This document shows, piece by piece, positions 1 to 6,886 of a stretch of 64,000 bases of DNA. The stretch lies in NCBI RefSeq assembly GCF_051842935.1, contig NZ_JBPXRR010000001.1, positions 1,302,001 through 1,366,000 on the forward strand, read 5' to 3'. This DNA is from Pseudalkalibacillus sp051842935. Its GTDB lineage: Bacteria; Bacillota; Bacilli; Bacillales; Fictibacillaceae. Under the pieces are notes generated by a model, which did not search any database, was not told the origin of the DNA, and saw nothing but the letters and a program-made list of their open reading frames with translations. Every line of letters begins with the position of its first letter. The first letter of the stretch is position 1. A program made the position numbers and the translations under genes.

Positions 1-578
1 AGAATCAATATGGCAACGATGACACTAGCTAAAGGATCCGCATAACCCCAACCGGTCCATATGATGATCACTGCAGCCAAGATAGCACCTATAGAACCTA
101 GTAGATCCCCAATAACATGAAGAAGAGCGCTTTTGACATTCAAGTTGTCATGGTGATTTCCTTTCATCAGTATGTAGACCACAACCAAATTGATTATCAA
201 TCCGATCGCCGCAATGGAAAGCATCCCATATCCAGCTACATCGGGAGGGTCCATAAACCTCTCATACGCTTCATATATGATGAATAAAGAAATCACAACT
301 AGCGCTAAACCATTTATGAATGCGGCGAGAATTTCAAATCTTTTGTAACCAAATGTTTTAGAATCATTTGGTTTTTTGCTTCCGAAATGAACGGCTAGAA
401 AGCTCAGTCCAAGGGATGCAGCATCACTGAACATATGACCTGCATCAGATAATAATGCAAGGCTGTTCGTCCATAACCCGCCAACTACTTCGACAGTCAT
501 GAATATACTGATCAAGAAAAACGATATTCGCAACGCATTTTTATTCTCATAGTTATGTTCGTGTTGATGGTGGTCCAT
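1..578 (-). CDS. Cation diffusion facilitator family transporter (CzcD-like), 3' part cut by window edge
   Basis: About 192 N-terminal residues are visible and the frame is still open at the window edge. The protein begins MDHHQHEHNYE, a histidine-rich cytoplasmic tail typical of CDF zinc/cobalt/cadmium-proton antiporters. Hydrophobic segments follow, and the second carries the family metal site SLALLSDAGHMFSDA (the HxxxD pattern). The translated frame has no stop over the visible 578 bases. The start at 578 is chosen because a GGGAGGAAGG ribosome-binding site lies just upstream on the minus strand. CDF proteins export divalent metal ions across the cytoplasmic membrane. The exact metal cannot be read from this fragment. 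Confidence 0.9.
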   Translation of the reverse strand, partial: MDHHQHEHNYENKNALRISFFLISIFMTVEVVGGLWTNSLALLSDAGHMFSDAASLGLSFLAVHFGSKKPNDSKTFGYKRFEILAAFINGLALVVISLFIIYEAYERFMDPPDVAGYGMLSIAAIGLIINLVVVYILMKGNHHDNLNVKSALLHVIGDLLGSIGAILAAVIIIWTGWGYADPLASVIVAILI

Positions 579-721
579 GATTGCCTTCCTCCCGACCATG
601 TCATTTTTTATAGGATACTCGGAACCCGCTTATTTTACATCATTATATTGAAAACAGATTGATTAACAAACGTATTGCTCTTTTGTATACTAGTATTGAA
701 AGAACAAGAGGGGGAACCAGT

Positions 722-1036
722 ATGAAAACAATAACAAGTGAAAAAGAATTTTATGAAATCATCAACCAAGATACAAAGTCAGTCGTGAAATTTGAAGCAG
801 ATTGGTGCCCGGATTGTAAGCGTCTTGATATGTTCATTGGTGATATCATTGAAGAAAATAATGATAAGCAATGGTATCAGATCGACAAGGACGATTTTCC
901 TGAGCTAGCTGAAAAATACGAAGTGATGGGGATTCCGAGTTTGCTTGTGTATGAAAAAGGTGAGAAAAAAGGTCACTTGCACAGCGCAAATGCCAAAACA
1001 CCTGAATCTGTCCGTTCATTCTTTGAGGAACAATAA
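722..1036 (+). CDS. Thioredoxin-like protein with WCPDC motif (YdbP-like)
   Basis: This 104-residue protein spans one thioredoxin fold without a signal peptide, so it is cytoplasmic. The redox motif WCPDC sits near residue 29 in the context VKFEADWCPDC, and the cis-proline segment MGIPSLLVY follows near residue 72, both diagnostic of the fold. It resembles the short Bacillus YdbP-type thioredoxin-like proteins; that name is from memory. The start at 722 is preferred to the upstream in-frame ATG at 659 because AGAGGGGG precedes it and the fold begins here. A strong terminator follows directly, so it is probably monocistronic. The substrate is unknown. Confidence 0.88.
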   Translation: MKTITSEKEFYEIINQDTKSVVKFEADWCPDCKRLDMFIGDIIEENNDKQWYQIDKDDFPELAEKYEVMGIPSLLVYEKGEKKGHLHSANAKTPESVRSFFEEQ

Positions 1037-1047
1037 TTGTCCGAGAT

Positions 1048-1082
1048 AAGAGGTAGGCTAAACAGCCCTACCTCTTTTTATT
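1048..1082 (+). terminator. Rho-independent terminator after the thioredoxin-like gene
   Basis: A 10-bp perfect stem (1048-1057 with 1067-1076) with a short loop is followed by a T-rich run. It ends the transcript of the thioredoxin-like gene. Confidence 0.9.
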
Positions 1083-1166
1083 TTATTCACCTAACATAGG
1101 CGATTATCCGTTACCAAATATCCCTTCCATCAATACTGTAATAACAGATGGAAGGGAGAGGTGAAT

Positions 1167-1412
1167 ATGAAAAGAAAATCGAGTGGTAATGCTAACCATG
1201 ATGTTGAAACGAATCAGGCCGAAGAAAGAGAAAGACCAGAAGTCAACATTTGGGACGCAATGTGGGGGATCGGTGTTGATGATTCAGATGAAGAAGAACT
1301 GGAACTAGAAGATCACGAAGAAGAACTTGATGAGGAACGGGAAGAAGATGAGACAGAAGAAGAAGTTGATGACGAAGAAAAACGTATACGCAACTTCTGG
1401 TTTAACTGGTAA
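1167..1412 (+). CDS. Small, highly acidic protein of unknown function
   Basis: 81 residues. The N-terminus is basic (MKRKSSGN), followed by a short segment with the aromatic patch VNIWDAMWGIG, then about 40 residues almost entirely Glu and Asp, and the C-terminus ends RNFWFNW. No domain is recognised. The acidic stretch is likely disordered, and the flanking tryptophan-rich motifs may be docking sites (inference). ATG 1167 is preferred over GTG 1161 because GGGAGAGG lies upstream at proper spacing. A terminator follows, so it is a single-gene unit. The ribosome-binding site and terminator support a real gene. Confidence 0.7.
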   Translation: MKRKSSGNANHDVETNQAEERERPEVNIWDAMWGIGVDDSDEEELELEDHEEELDEEREEDETEEEVDDEEKRIRNFWFNW

Positions 1413-1421
1413 CATTAAATA

Positions 1422-1458
1422 GGCTGACCCAATTTAATCAGGTCAGCCGTCTTTTTTT
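1422..1458. terminator. Bidirectional terminator between convergent genes
   Basis: The 8-bp stem GGCTGACC/GGTCAGCC (1422-1429 with 1441-1448) is followed by a T-run on the plus strand. It lies at the meeting point of the acidic-protein gene and the convergent YjiH-type gene. Confidence 0.85.
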
Positions 1459-2824
1459 AAAATATGATATGTGCCATGATGACGATGACAGGCAACGTAA
1501 TCAATGTTCTTTCTAGGAATATGATTACGAGATCCTTGAAGTTCACTGGTATTTTAGAACCTAGTAACAAACCACCGACTTCAGACATGTAAATCAATTG
1601 TGTTACGGATAGACAAGCTATGATGAACCTTGTCATTTCACTTTGGATAAGTTCAGACGCGATCAGTGCCGGCAAGAACATATCTGCAAATCCGACAACC
1701 ATTGTTTGCGCAGCAGCTGCAGCCTCTGGTACTTGCATGATTTGAAGGAGAGGTACAAATGGTGCACCGATCCACTCAAAGAATGGTGTATTTTCAGCAA
1801 CAATCAATGCGATTGTCCCGATTGCCATAACAATCGGAATGACACCCATCCACATGTCGAGCACATTTTGAGTTCCGCCTTTGATGATGGCATCAAAACT
1901 CCGCGTCTTTTTTGCAGTTGCGGCTGCAGAACGAAGCCCATGCCCCAAAATGGTCATCCCTTCAGGAATTTCCTCGCTTTTTTGAACGTCAGATTCATCC
2001 ACATATGTGTCCTTTTTCTTTGATAGCGGCGGAATCCTAGGCATAATTAATGCCGCAGCTAGTCCAGCCAACACGATCGTCAGATAATATGGACCGAAAT
2101 ACGCTTCTAACTCCATCTGCTGAAGGACAACGATCGTGAATGTAATGGATACGACTGAGAAGGTCGTTCCGATTACAGCTGCTTCACGCTTGGAATAGTT
2201 CCCTTCCTGGTACTGCTTACTTGTCAATAGCACACCGATCGTACCATCTCCCAACCAGGATGCAAGACAGTCGATCGAAGAACGGCCTGGTAATGTGAAA
2301 AGCGGTCTCATGATTTTTGTCAATAACGCTCCGAACAACTCTAGTAACCCAAAGTTCAGAAGCAATGGTAAAAATAATCCCGCAAATAAAAATACGGAAA
2401 AGAGGACTGGGATAAGCCCCTCTAGCAGAAGACCTCCCGTTGCATCTGACCATACAGCCTCAGGTCCAAGTTGGAATAAAGTCATGACTGCAAAAATCAA
2501 TCCTAGTACTCTAGCAAACACCCATATTGGGCGAACCACTAATAGAGAATTCAGAAATGGTCTTTCCGTTAGGAATGTAGGCTTCAAGATTGATGCAAAT
2601 AGGGTCAGGACAACCGTAAGAGCAATGATGATCGTCATAATTGCAGGAAGTTTTCCTTCCAACACCTGTTGTACCCAATCTGCGAGAAGTGCGACAGGTA
2701 TCGTGACTTCTCCTTTGAAAGTAATCGGTATCATAAACAGGAAAATACCGATTAGAGAAGGAATGGCGAATTTCAAGTAATTGAATAATGTAAGTTGATT
2801 TGAGTTCGTCTTTTGTTGGTCCAT
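1457..2824 (-). CDS. YjiH-type multi-pass membrane protein with nucleoside-recognition (Gate) domain
   Basis: 455 residues with about ten hydrophobic segments. It matches the YjiH family of Gate-domain membrane proteins: GLFLPLLLNFGLLELFG, the conserved LPGRSSIDCLASWLGDGTIG near residue 185, and EVGGLLLGSKIPV near the C-terminus are recognisable. Gate-domain proteins are thought to move nucleosides or other small solutes, but the YjiH substrate is not established. The start at 2824 has a GAGAGGTG site upstream on the minus strand. The 5' leader (2825-3000) contains a terminator-like hairpin just after a promoter, listed separately, so expression may be attenuated. Confidence 0.85.
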   Translation of the reverse strand: MDQQKTNSNQLTLFNYLKFAIPSLIGIFLFMIPITFKGEVTIPVALLADWVQQVLEGKLPAIMTIIIALTVVLTLFASILKPTFLTERPFLNSLLVVRPIWVFARVLGLIFAVMTLFQLGPEAVWSDATGGLLLEGLIPVLFSVFLFAGLFLPLLLNFGLLELFGALLTKIMRPLFTLPGRSSIDCLASWLGDGTIGVLLTSKQYQEGNYSKREAAVIGTTFSVVSITFTIVVLQQMELEAYFGPYYLTIVLAGLAAALIMPRIPPLSKKKDTYVDESDVQKSEEIPEGMTILGHGLRSAAATAKKTRSFDAIIKGGTQNVLDMWMGVIPIVMAIGTIALIVAENTPFFEWIGAPFVPLLQIMQVPEAAAAAQTMVVGFADMFLPALIASELIQSEMTRFIIACLSVTQLIYMSEVGGLLLGSKIPVNFKDLVIIFLERTLITLPVIVIMAHIIF

Positions 2825-2967
2825 CTAGTTCGTTCACCTCTCTGTTGAAATATGAAATCCTAATCTCTCCGCATACCTTGATATTCAAAGCTTTGCCCAT
2901 ATCGATCCAGACTGAATAAACATGAAAGGATACGAGTTTTTGCTTGGATGAATACGAGGCAGCAATT

Positions 2968-3036
2968 AAAAAAGAGTGCATAACGATGCATCTCTAAAAA
3001 CGAAACAGTATAATTATAACATACTTAAATTTTCAA
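2968..3036 (-). promoter_or_regulatory. Promoter and leader hairpin upstream of the YjiH-type gene
   Basis: Within the 360-base gap 2825-3184, minus-strand elements read TTGAAA (3036-3031), an 18-nt spacer, and TATACT (3012-3007). A hairpin follows directly (2974-2981 with 2986-2994, one bulge) with six U residues after it on the minus strand (2973-2968). A terminator-like hairpin between promoter and coding start suggests leader attenuation. No known riboswitch class was recognised in the remaining 140 nt of leader. Confidence 0.4.
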
Positions 3037-3184
3037 AAAAAGGTGAAATTTCGAGCGTTTTTCTTAAAAAAATAAAAAAACTTTAAAAAATATCGCCACT
3101 TGTACCTATCAAAAAAATCACACATACATAGGATGTATTGAAAAGAATATTCTTTCAAGACCTTAAGGGAGGAGGATGTATTTC

Positions 3185-3274
3185 ATGGGTTACGGCTATG
3201 GAGCAGGTTTTGCCTTGATCGTAGTATTGTTTATTCTCCTTATTATTGTAGGATGTGCTTGTTTCCTATACTAA
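3185..3274 (+). CDS. YjcZ-family sporulation peptide
   Basis: 29 residues: MGYGYGAGF followed by a single hydrophobic helix (LIVVLFILLIIVGCACF) ending LY. The glycine/tyrosine head and one membrane helix ending near a cysteine are the hallmark of the YjcZ/YhfM-type small sporulation proteins of Bacillaceae, which are made late in sporulation and associate with membranes or the spore coat. The ribosome-binding site AGGGAGGAGG lies 8 bases before ATG. A wobble-containing terminator follows at 3369. The gene lies directly upstream of the germination genes, consistent with a spore role. Confidence 0.85.
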   Translation: MGYGYGAGFALIVVLFILLIIVGCACFLY

Positions 3275-3368
3275 GGAACCAACCTACTTAGGTAAGTGAA
3301 AGGGGTACTCACTCCTTTTACTACCTATATATAAATGAATATAATATAGAATAAACATTCATCTATTG

Positions 3369-3409
3369 AAGGGTTGGCCTATATAACCAGGTGGGTCCGA
3401 CTCTTTTTC
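3369..3409 (+). terminator. Probable terminator after the YjcZ gene
   Basis: AAGGGTTGG (3369-3377) pairs with CCGACTCTT (3397-3405) using G-U pairs and is followed by a T-rich run. The stem is weaker than others in this window. Confidence 0.5.
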
Positions 3410-3437
3410 TTTTGAGACAAACTGAAGGAGTGTATAT

Positions 3438-3659
3438 ATGCCATCTATCATATTAGGTGCCATCAAGATTTCAACTGTCAATGATGGAAATGTCAATTTT
3501 GGAGACCTGTTTTATAATTCACCCGTTTCTACTTCAAAATCAGTTACAGGTTCAGGGGGAGGAAATACTGGGGATTTTTCTCAAGTGAATAACCTGTTCA
3601 GCGCAGTTGTAGCTATTGATCCAGATGTCTCGGATAGCAACAATGTTGGAAACGTATAA
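3438..3659 (+). CDS. GerPA/GerPF-family spore germination protein (stand-alone copy 1)
   Basis: 73 residues starting MPSIILGAIKISTVNDG, with the family pattern NFGD near residue 20, SGGGNTGDF near residue 45 and the C-terminal DPDVSDSNNVGN signature. GerPA/GerPF proteins are small spore inner-coat proteins required for germinants to reach inner-membrane receptors. This copy is outside the main gerP cluster and on the opposite strand. It is closely similar to the protein at 6117-6341 (shared MPS(V/I)IL, SGSGGGNTGDF and DSNN), indicating duplication. The ribosome-binding site AAGGAG precedes ATG. Assignment to PA or PF specifically is not possible. Confidence 0.85.
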   Translation: MPSIILGAIKISTVNDGNVNFGDLFYNSPVSTSKSVTGSGGGNTGDFSQVNNLFSAVVAIDPDVSDSNNVGNV

Positions 3660-3665
3660 AAGGAA

Positions 3666-3751
3666 AGGGCTTACCGATCATTTTGGGACAACTCATACAC
3701 CTTAAGGGTGTTAGCGACATGAGATGTGTGCAAAATTTTCGGGCAAGCCCT
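3666..3751. other. Compact multi-stem RNA-like element (possible solo IS200/IS605-type end)
   Basis: AGGGCTT (3666-3672) pairs with AAGCCCT (3745-3751), and CCGA (3674-3677) pairs with TCGG (3739-3742). Inside, CTCAT (3692-3696) pairs with ATGAG (3719-3723) and encloses a hairpin ACACC/GGTGT (3697-3701 with 3707-3711). This is more structured than a simple terminator. It could still act as a terminator between the convergent gerP-like and Hsp20 genes. The layout recalls structured right ends of IS200/IS605-type elements, but no transposase is present, so that is only a suggestion. Confidence 0.4.
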
Positions 3752-3755
3752 ACTA

Positions 3756-4184
3756 TTATTCTCCATGATCTTTGATTTGTACCTTCTTTTTTGGACGGTC
3801 ATCGGTCAAAAGTCTATAAAGTCGAATATATAAAACACCTTTTTGATAATAGGCATCAATCGGCTCTTCACGGACTGAATAAGGTAAAGTGATATCCCGC
3901 TCGAATCTCCCTTGGAATATTTCATCTTGTTTCAATGACATCCCATGCGTTTGTAACGTCGTATTGCCAATTAATTTTATGGAACTTTTGTATACATACA
4001 CTTCGACATCATCTACACGATTCAATCCAGGCAAGGATATGAGACATAACAGTTCATTATCAGATTCATAAATATTCACCTGCGGACTTTGTTTCTTAGG
4101 TTGCTGATAATCCGGAAAGAAGCTTTGATTCATGTATTTATCTGCAACTTGCTTCCATTCCATCATTTTAGACCAAGTATCCAT
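3756..4184 (-). CDS. Hsp20/alpha-crystallin-like protein (CotP-type) at the end of the gerP operon
   Basis: 142 residues with an alpha-crystallin-type beta-sandwich: SPQVNIYESDNELLCLISLPG (residues about 33-53), a middle segment ending GRFERDITLPYSV, and a C-terminal strand GVLYIRLYR. Small heat-shock-like proteins bind unfolded proteins; in Bacillus several of them are spore coat proteins such as CotP. The gene is the last of the minus-strand gerP run, 14 bases after gerPB, so it is probably co-transcribed late in sporulation (inference). The C-terminal IxI motif is not obvious, so classical oligomeric chaperone activity is uncertain. Confidence 0.8.
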   Translation of the reverse strand: MDTWSKMMEWKQVADKYMNQSFFPDYQQPKKQSPQVNIYESDNELLCLISLPGLNRVDDVEVYVYKSSIKLIGNTTLQTHGMSLKQDEIFQGRFERDITLPYSVREEPIDAYYQKGVLYIRLYRLLTDDRPKKKVQIKDHGE

Positions 4185-4198
4185 ACAATCTCCTCACA

Positions 4199-4441
4199 TT
4201 ATGTTGCTTTTGGTTCACGTGGACCTGATAAAGGCACAAGAGGTCCTTCAAAAGGTTGCTCAATGACACTGCCGAATGGATTTTCAATTGCCGGTGCAGG
4301 TCCGGTATACCCTCCCGTATTGGAAAGGTATGAGACCGGTTTGATGACTCCGCTCGTTCCAATTTGAAGTACGGAAGAGTTGGATAGACCATCGATTCGG
4401 ATGGTTTGGATTGAGATCGTTTGATTGACGTATACATTCAT
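4199..4441 (-). CDS. gerPB: Spore germination protein GerPB
   Basis: 80 residues: MNVYVNQTISIQTIRIDG, then SNSSVLQIGTSGVIKP and YLSNTGGYTGPAP, matching GerPB, a small spore protein needed for permeability of the coat to germinants. ATG 4441 is chosen because AGGAGGG lies 7 bases upstream; the longer frame would start at a TTG inside that spacer. It follows gerPE by 12 bases. In B. subtilis gerPB lies between gerPA and gerPC, so its position after gerPE here is a rearranged order. Confidence 0.88.
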   Translation of the reverse strand: MNVYVNQTISIQTIRIDGLSNSSVLQIGTSGVIKPVSYLSNTGGYTGPAPAIENPFGSVIEQPFEGPLVPLSGPREPKAT

Positions 4442-4453
4442 CCCCAAACCCTC

Positions 4454-4825
4454 CTAATCATATGGATTCAAAGTAAACTGTCGGATATGCTTCACACGTG
4501 CTTCATTGCAAATGTAATCAGTCTTTCCGACACGTACTACTGAAGAAGCAGCTATACCGATGATTTTTATGGAGTTGACATGAATTGCTGGTACTTCTTG
4601 AACCGTGTTGACAGGAATGGTTTCATATTCGAATGGAGGGAATGGTGCGGTAAACATCGGATACATATCAAACTCGTGCTCTTTTGGATCATAGGTCGAT
4701 TCTTGTCTTTGTACAGCCAAGGCTTTGGAAGAAGGGGTGAGGATTCTGGTATCACCAATCTGGACAATGGACGCAGAAACAAGGGAAGTGATTTGCATAT
4801 TCTGAACAACAGAAGTGCGATCCAT
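4454..4825 (-). CDS. gerPE: Spore germination protein GerPE
   Basis: 123 residues from MDRTSVVQNMQITSLVSASI, with the family features IVQIGDT near residue 19, SSKALAVQRQ near residue 33 and a C-terminal second half IKIIGIAASSVVRVGKTD that repeats the V(Q/R)(I/V)G(D/K)T motif. GerPE is one of six small coat-associated proteins that let germinants pass the coat. The start at 4825 (AAAGGA upstream) is preferred to the 13-residue longer frame, which would run into gerPD. It lies 4 bases after gerPD and is clearly in the same operon. Confidence 0.9.
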   Translation of the reverse strand: MDRTSVVQNMQITSLVSASIVQIGDTRILTPSSKALAVQRQESTYDPKEHEFDMYPMFTAPFPPFEYETIPVNTVQEVPAIHVNSIKIIGIAASSVVRVGKTDYICNEARVKHIRQFTLNPYD

Positions 4826-4829
4826 CTGA

Positions 4830-5009
4830 TTATTCCTTTGATAACGGGACGAGAGGCGTACCAATGATCAATGATTCAGGTGGCGTGTCGAACATGGATT
4901 GACAGTTGATCACATCACTATCTCCGACAAGTACCATCGCGGATGTACCAATACCGATGATTCGGATATCTCCTACAGATATATCCCGGTTGATGACATT
5001 AAGTTCCAT
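4830..5009 (-). CDS. gerPD: Spore germination protein GerPD
   Basis: 59 residues: MELNVINRDISVGDIRIIG, SAMVLVGDSDVI and the typical FDTPPESLIIGTPLVPL end, characteristic of GerPD. The start at 5009 is fixed by a strong AAGGAGG 8 bases upstream, which lies inside the end of gerPC. The two coding regions overlap by 11 bases, suggesting translational coupling. It acts in the spore coat with the other GerP proteins. Confidence 0.9.
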   Translation of the reverse strand: MELNVINRDISVGDIRIIGIGTSAMVLVGDSDVINCQSMFDTPPESLIIGTPLVPLSKE

Positions 5010-5643
5010 CCTGTTGGCCTCCTTGAGATTTCTTCTTTTCATTATTTAAGTATATTTCAATTCCCGTCAAAATATCTTTTTTGATTTGTGTCATGATTCG
5101 ATCAGCCTCTTGAGAAGGATTGGATCGGATGTTTTCCTTTTTCGCAGCCATCATATAATGTGGTAGTCGTAACCCCATCTGTTTCTTGATATCTTCTACC
5201 ACCAATTTCAACTGGGATTCATTCAATCGGTACTGGGTTTGTCGTTCGACTTTCTTAATATCATTGAACACATCATTGTTTAAATAATGATCGACTCCTT
5301 GGTTGATCCAGTTATACATTTCATTCGTATAGGGTGCTTCTGTATCTTGTTGCTGTTGATTGACCTTGAAGTTTCCTCCATTTACGCCGAGATCCTCAAT
5401 ATTTTCAAAACCGTTCCCACCAGGGGTGAGACCGATATTCAACGTACCTTCAAGGGTTTCTATTTTTAATTGATCGAACTTGTATTCAATGGATGTCTGG
5501 GGTGAGCTTTTCAATTGGCTCAATTCGTTTTGCAGGGATGTGATCATGTTCTCAAACGAATCCGTTTTCGCTTGTAATTGTCTGATCATCTCTTCTAGCT
5601 GTTGGATTCGCTGGTGTAAGTAATTGATGTTGCTCAAGCCCAT
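4999..5643 (-). CDS. gerPC: Spore germination protein GerPC
   Basis: 214 residues. The N-terminal 50 residues form a coiled coil (INYLHQRIQQLEEMIRQLQ onward), followed by YKFDQLKIETLEGTLNIGL, a strongly conserved GerPC segment, and a charged helical C-terminal half. GerPC is the largest GerP protein and is needed for coat permeability to germinants. ATG 5643 has AAGGGGGTG immediately upstream; the extra GTG codon of the longer frame is part of that site. It is the first gene after gerPA, whereas B. subtilis has gerPB in between. Confidence 0.9.
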   Translation of the reverse strand: MGLSNINYLHQRIQQLEEMIRQLQAKTDSFENMITSLQNELSQLKSSPQTSIEYKFDQLKIETLEGTLNIGLTPGGNGFENIEDLGVNGGNFKVNQQQQDTEAPYTNEMYNWINQGVDHYLNNDVFNDIKKVERQTQYRLNESQLKLVVEDIKKQMGLRLPHYMMAAKKENIRSNPSQEADRIMTQIKKDILTGIEIYLNNEKKKSQGGQQDGT

Positions 5644-5749
5644 CACCCCCTTATTTCTAACCTATGCGGAATGGATAAGTTTTTAACACAGCCTCCGCAT
5701 AAATATATGAAACAAGTCGTCAGGATGAAGTGGAATTTCGATAGAGCGG

Positions 5750-5974
5750 CTAGCCCTGATTTCCGATATTACTTGAATCAATGACATCCGAGTCTATGGT
5801 GTGTGTCACACTATAGCCATTATTGACCTGAAGGTAATCCCCCGTATTGAAAGAGCCTGCGCCGGCAAACGTCTTCGTTTGACTTTGAGGTGACATATGG
5901 TACACATCTCCCACATTGAAGATGGCTGTGCCGGATATTTCGTTGATTTTGATAGCTCCAACCATGGCAGGCAT
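5750..5974 (-). CDS. gerPA: Spore germination protein GerPA
   Basis: 74 residues: MPAMVGAIKINEISGTAIFN, VGDVYHMSPQSQTKTFAGAG, FNTGDYLQVNNG and TIDSDVIDSSN, matching GerPA (GerPF is a close paralogue). As first gene of the minus-strand run it is probably the start of the gerP operon, with AAAGGATG before ATG. The 106-base gap to gerPC holds no obvious terminator. The protein is a spore coat component required for germinant access. Confidence 0.85.
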   Translation of the reverse strand: MPAMVGAIKINEISGTAIFNVGDVYHMSPQSQTKTFAGAGSFNTGDYLQVNNGYSVTHTIDSDVIDSSNIGNQG

Positions 5975-6116
5975 GTGTAAAACATCCTTTAGAAGTTATT
6001 TCTTTCAACATATGCATATACCTAATTGATTGTTAATGAGTACCCCTTTCTATTGATATGCATACAATACCTTAGTAAATCAGCCCAAGGATCCTTTCAA
6101 GAAAGGGGAGAGTCTT

Positions 6117-6341
6117 TTGCCTTCGGTCATTTTAGCTCCAATTAAAATCAGTACAGTTGAAAGTAATGGAACCGTGAACTTCGGGGATACATTGTACATT
6201 TCTCCAAAATCCACATCTAAATCTGCAAGTGGATCGGGTGGAGGTAACACTGGCGACTTCATGCTTGTGAACAACTTCTGGAATATGACGAATACGTTGG
6301 ATCCTGATATCAGCGATTCCAACAACTTAGCGAACTTCTGA
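6117..6341 (+). CDS. GerPA/GerPF-family spore germination protein (stand-alone copy 2)
   Basis: 74 residues from a TTG start with GAAAGGGGAGAG upstream. The sequence opens MPSVILAPIKISTVESNGTV and contains NFGDTLYISPKSTSKS, SGSGGGNTGDF and DPDISDSNN. It is very similar to the copy at 3438-3659 and divergent from gerPA at 5750-5974, with a short intergenic region between. It is followed 26 bases later by an Hsp20-like gene, giving a two-gene unit that mirrors the gerP-Hsp20 pairing on the other strand. A spore coat location is inferred from the family. Confidence 0.85.
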   Translation: MPSVILAPIKISTVESNGTVNFGDTLYISPKSTSKSASGSGGGNTGDFMLVNNFWNMTNTLDPDISDSNNLANF

Positions 6342-6367
6342 TGATAGGATAAAGGAGGGAGTATACA

Positions 6368-6835
6368 GTGGACTTCTGGAAGGAACAATTGAAAAACCTT
6401 TTTAACGATGAACGATTGGATGGGTTGTTGAAATCGATCGATCAACAATTGGCACATTCTCTGAAAGAATTCGACCATCACTTAAACCACTTTCAAAACA
6501 ATTATTTCTTTCATGTCGATAGTACTGAAACAGAAAATGAAGTGATCATTCAGGCAACTTTACCGGTAAGTGACCAAGATAAAGTGAATCTTGATTTGGT
6601 GAACCATCAGTTAAGAATCTTGATTCAACGGTTTGAGACCGAACAGATTCAAAACAATGAAGGGGAGATCCTGAAGAAAGAAAATTTCTCAAAACGGATT
6701 GAAAGATATTTGCCTTTACCCCCCAATGTTGCTCCTAAAAGCATCAAAGCTTCTATGTCCGGCAATCGTCTGACAGTTAAAGTTCCTAAAGGTAACCATA
6801 ACCATTCTCAAATTATTGAAATTGACCAAGAGTGA
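6368..6835 (+). CDS. Hsp20/alpha-crystallin-like protein, partner of the adjacent GerP-like gene
   Basis: 155 residues from GTG 6368 with AGGAGGGAG upstream. The N-terminal 45 residues are helical (FWKEQLKNLFNDERLDGLLK). The central part is an alpha-crystallin-type domain (EVIIQATLPVSDQDKVNLDL; KRIERYLPLPPNVAPKSIKA), ending with the strand NRLTVKVPKG. A role in the spore is suggested by co-transcription with the GerP-like gene. It is only distantly similar to the other Hsp20-like protein here, so the pairing may be recurrent rather than a recent duplication. A strong terminator follows. Confidence 0.78.
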   Translation: MDFWKEQLKNLFNDERLDGLLKSIDQQLAHSLKEFDHHLNHFQNNYFFHVDSTETENEVIIQATLPVSDQDKVNLDLVNHQLRILIQRFETEQIQNNEGEILKKENFSKRIERYLPLPPNVAPKSIKASMSGNRLTVKVPKGNHNHSQIIEIDQE

Positions 6836-6844
6836 CAATCCTGT

Positions 6845-6886
6845 AAAAGAGGATGCCCGTTGAAAGTCCGGGCATCCTCTTTTTAT
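6845..6886. terminator. Strong bidirectional terminator between Hsp20-like gene and subtilase
   Basis: A 15-bp perfect stem (6845-6859 with 6869-6883) is flanked by A and T runs on both sides. It overlaps the stop codon of the convergent subtilase gene. Confidence 0.93.

Noticed and set aside
2511..2981. Minus-strand 156-residue ORF overlapping the YjiH-type gene
   Set aside because: Out-of-frame shadow of the membrane-protein gene, crossing the leader hairpin, without a ribosome-binding site.
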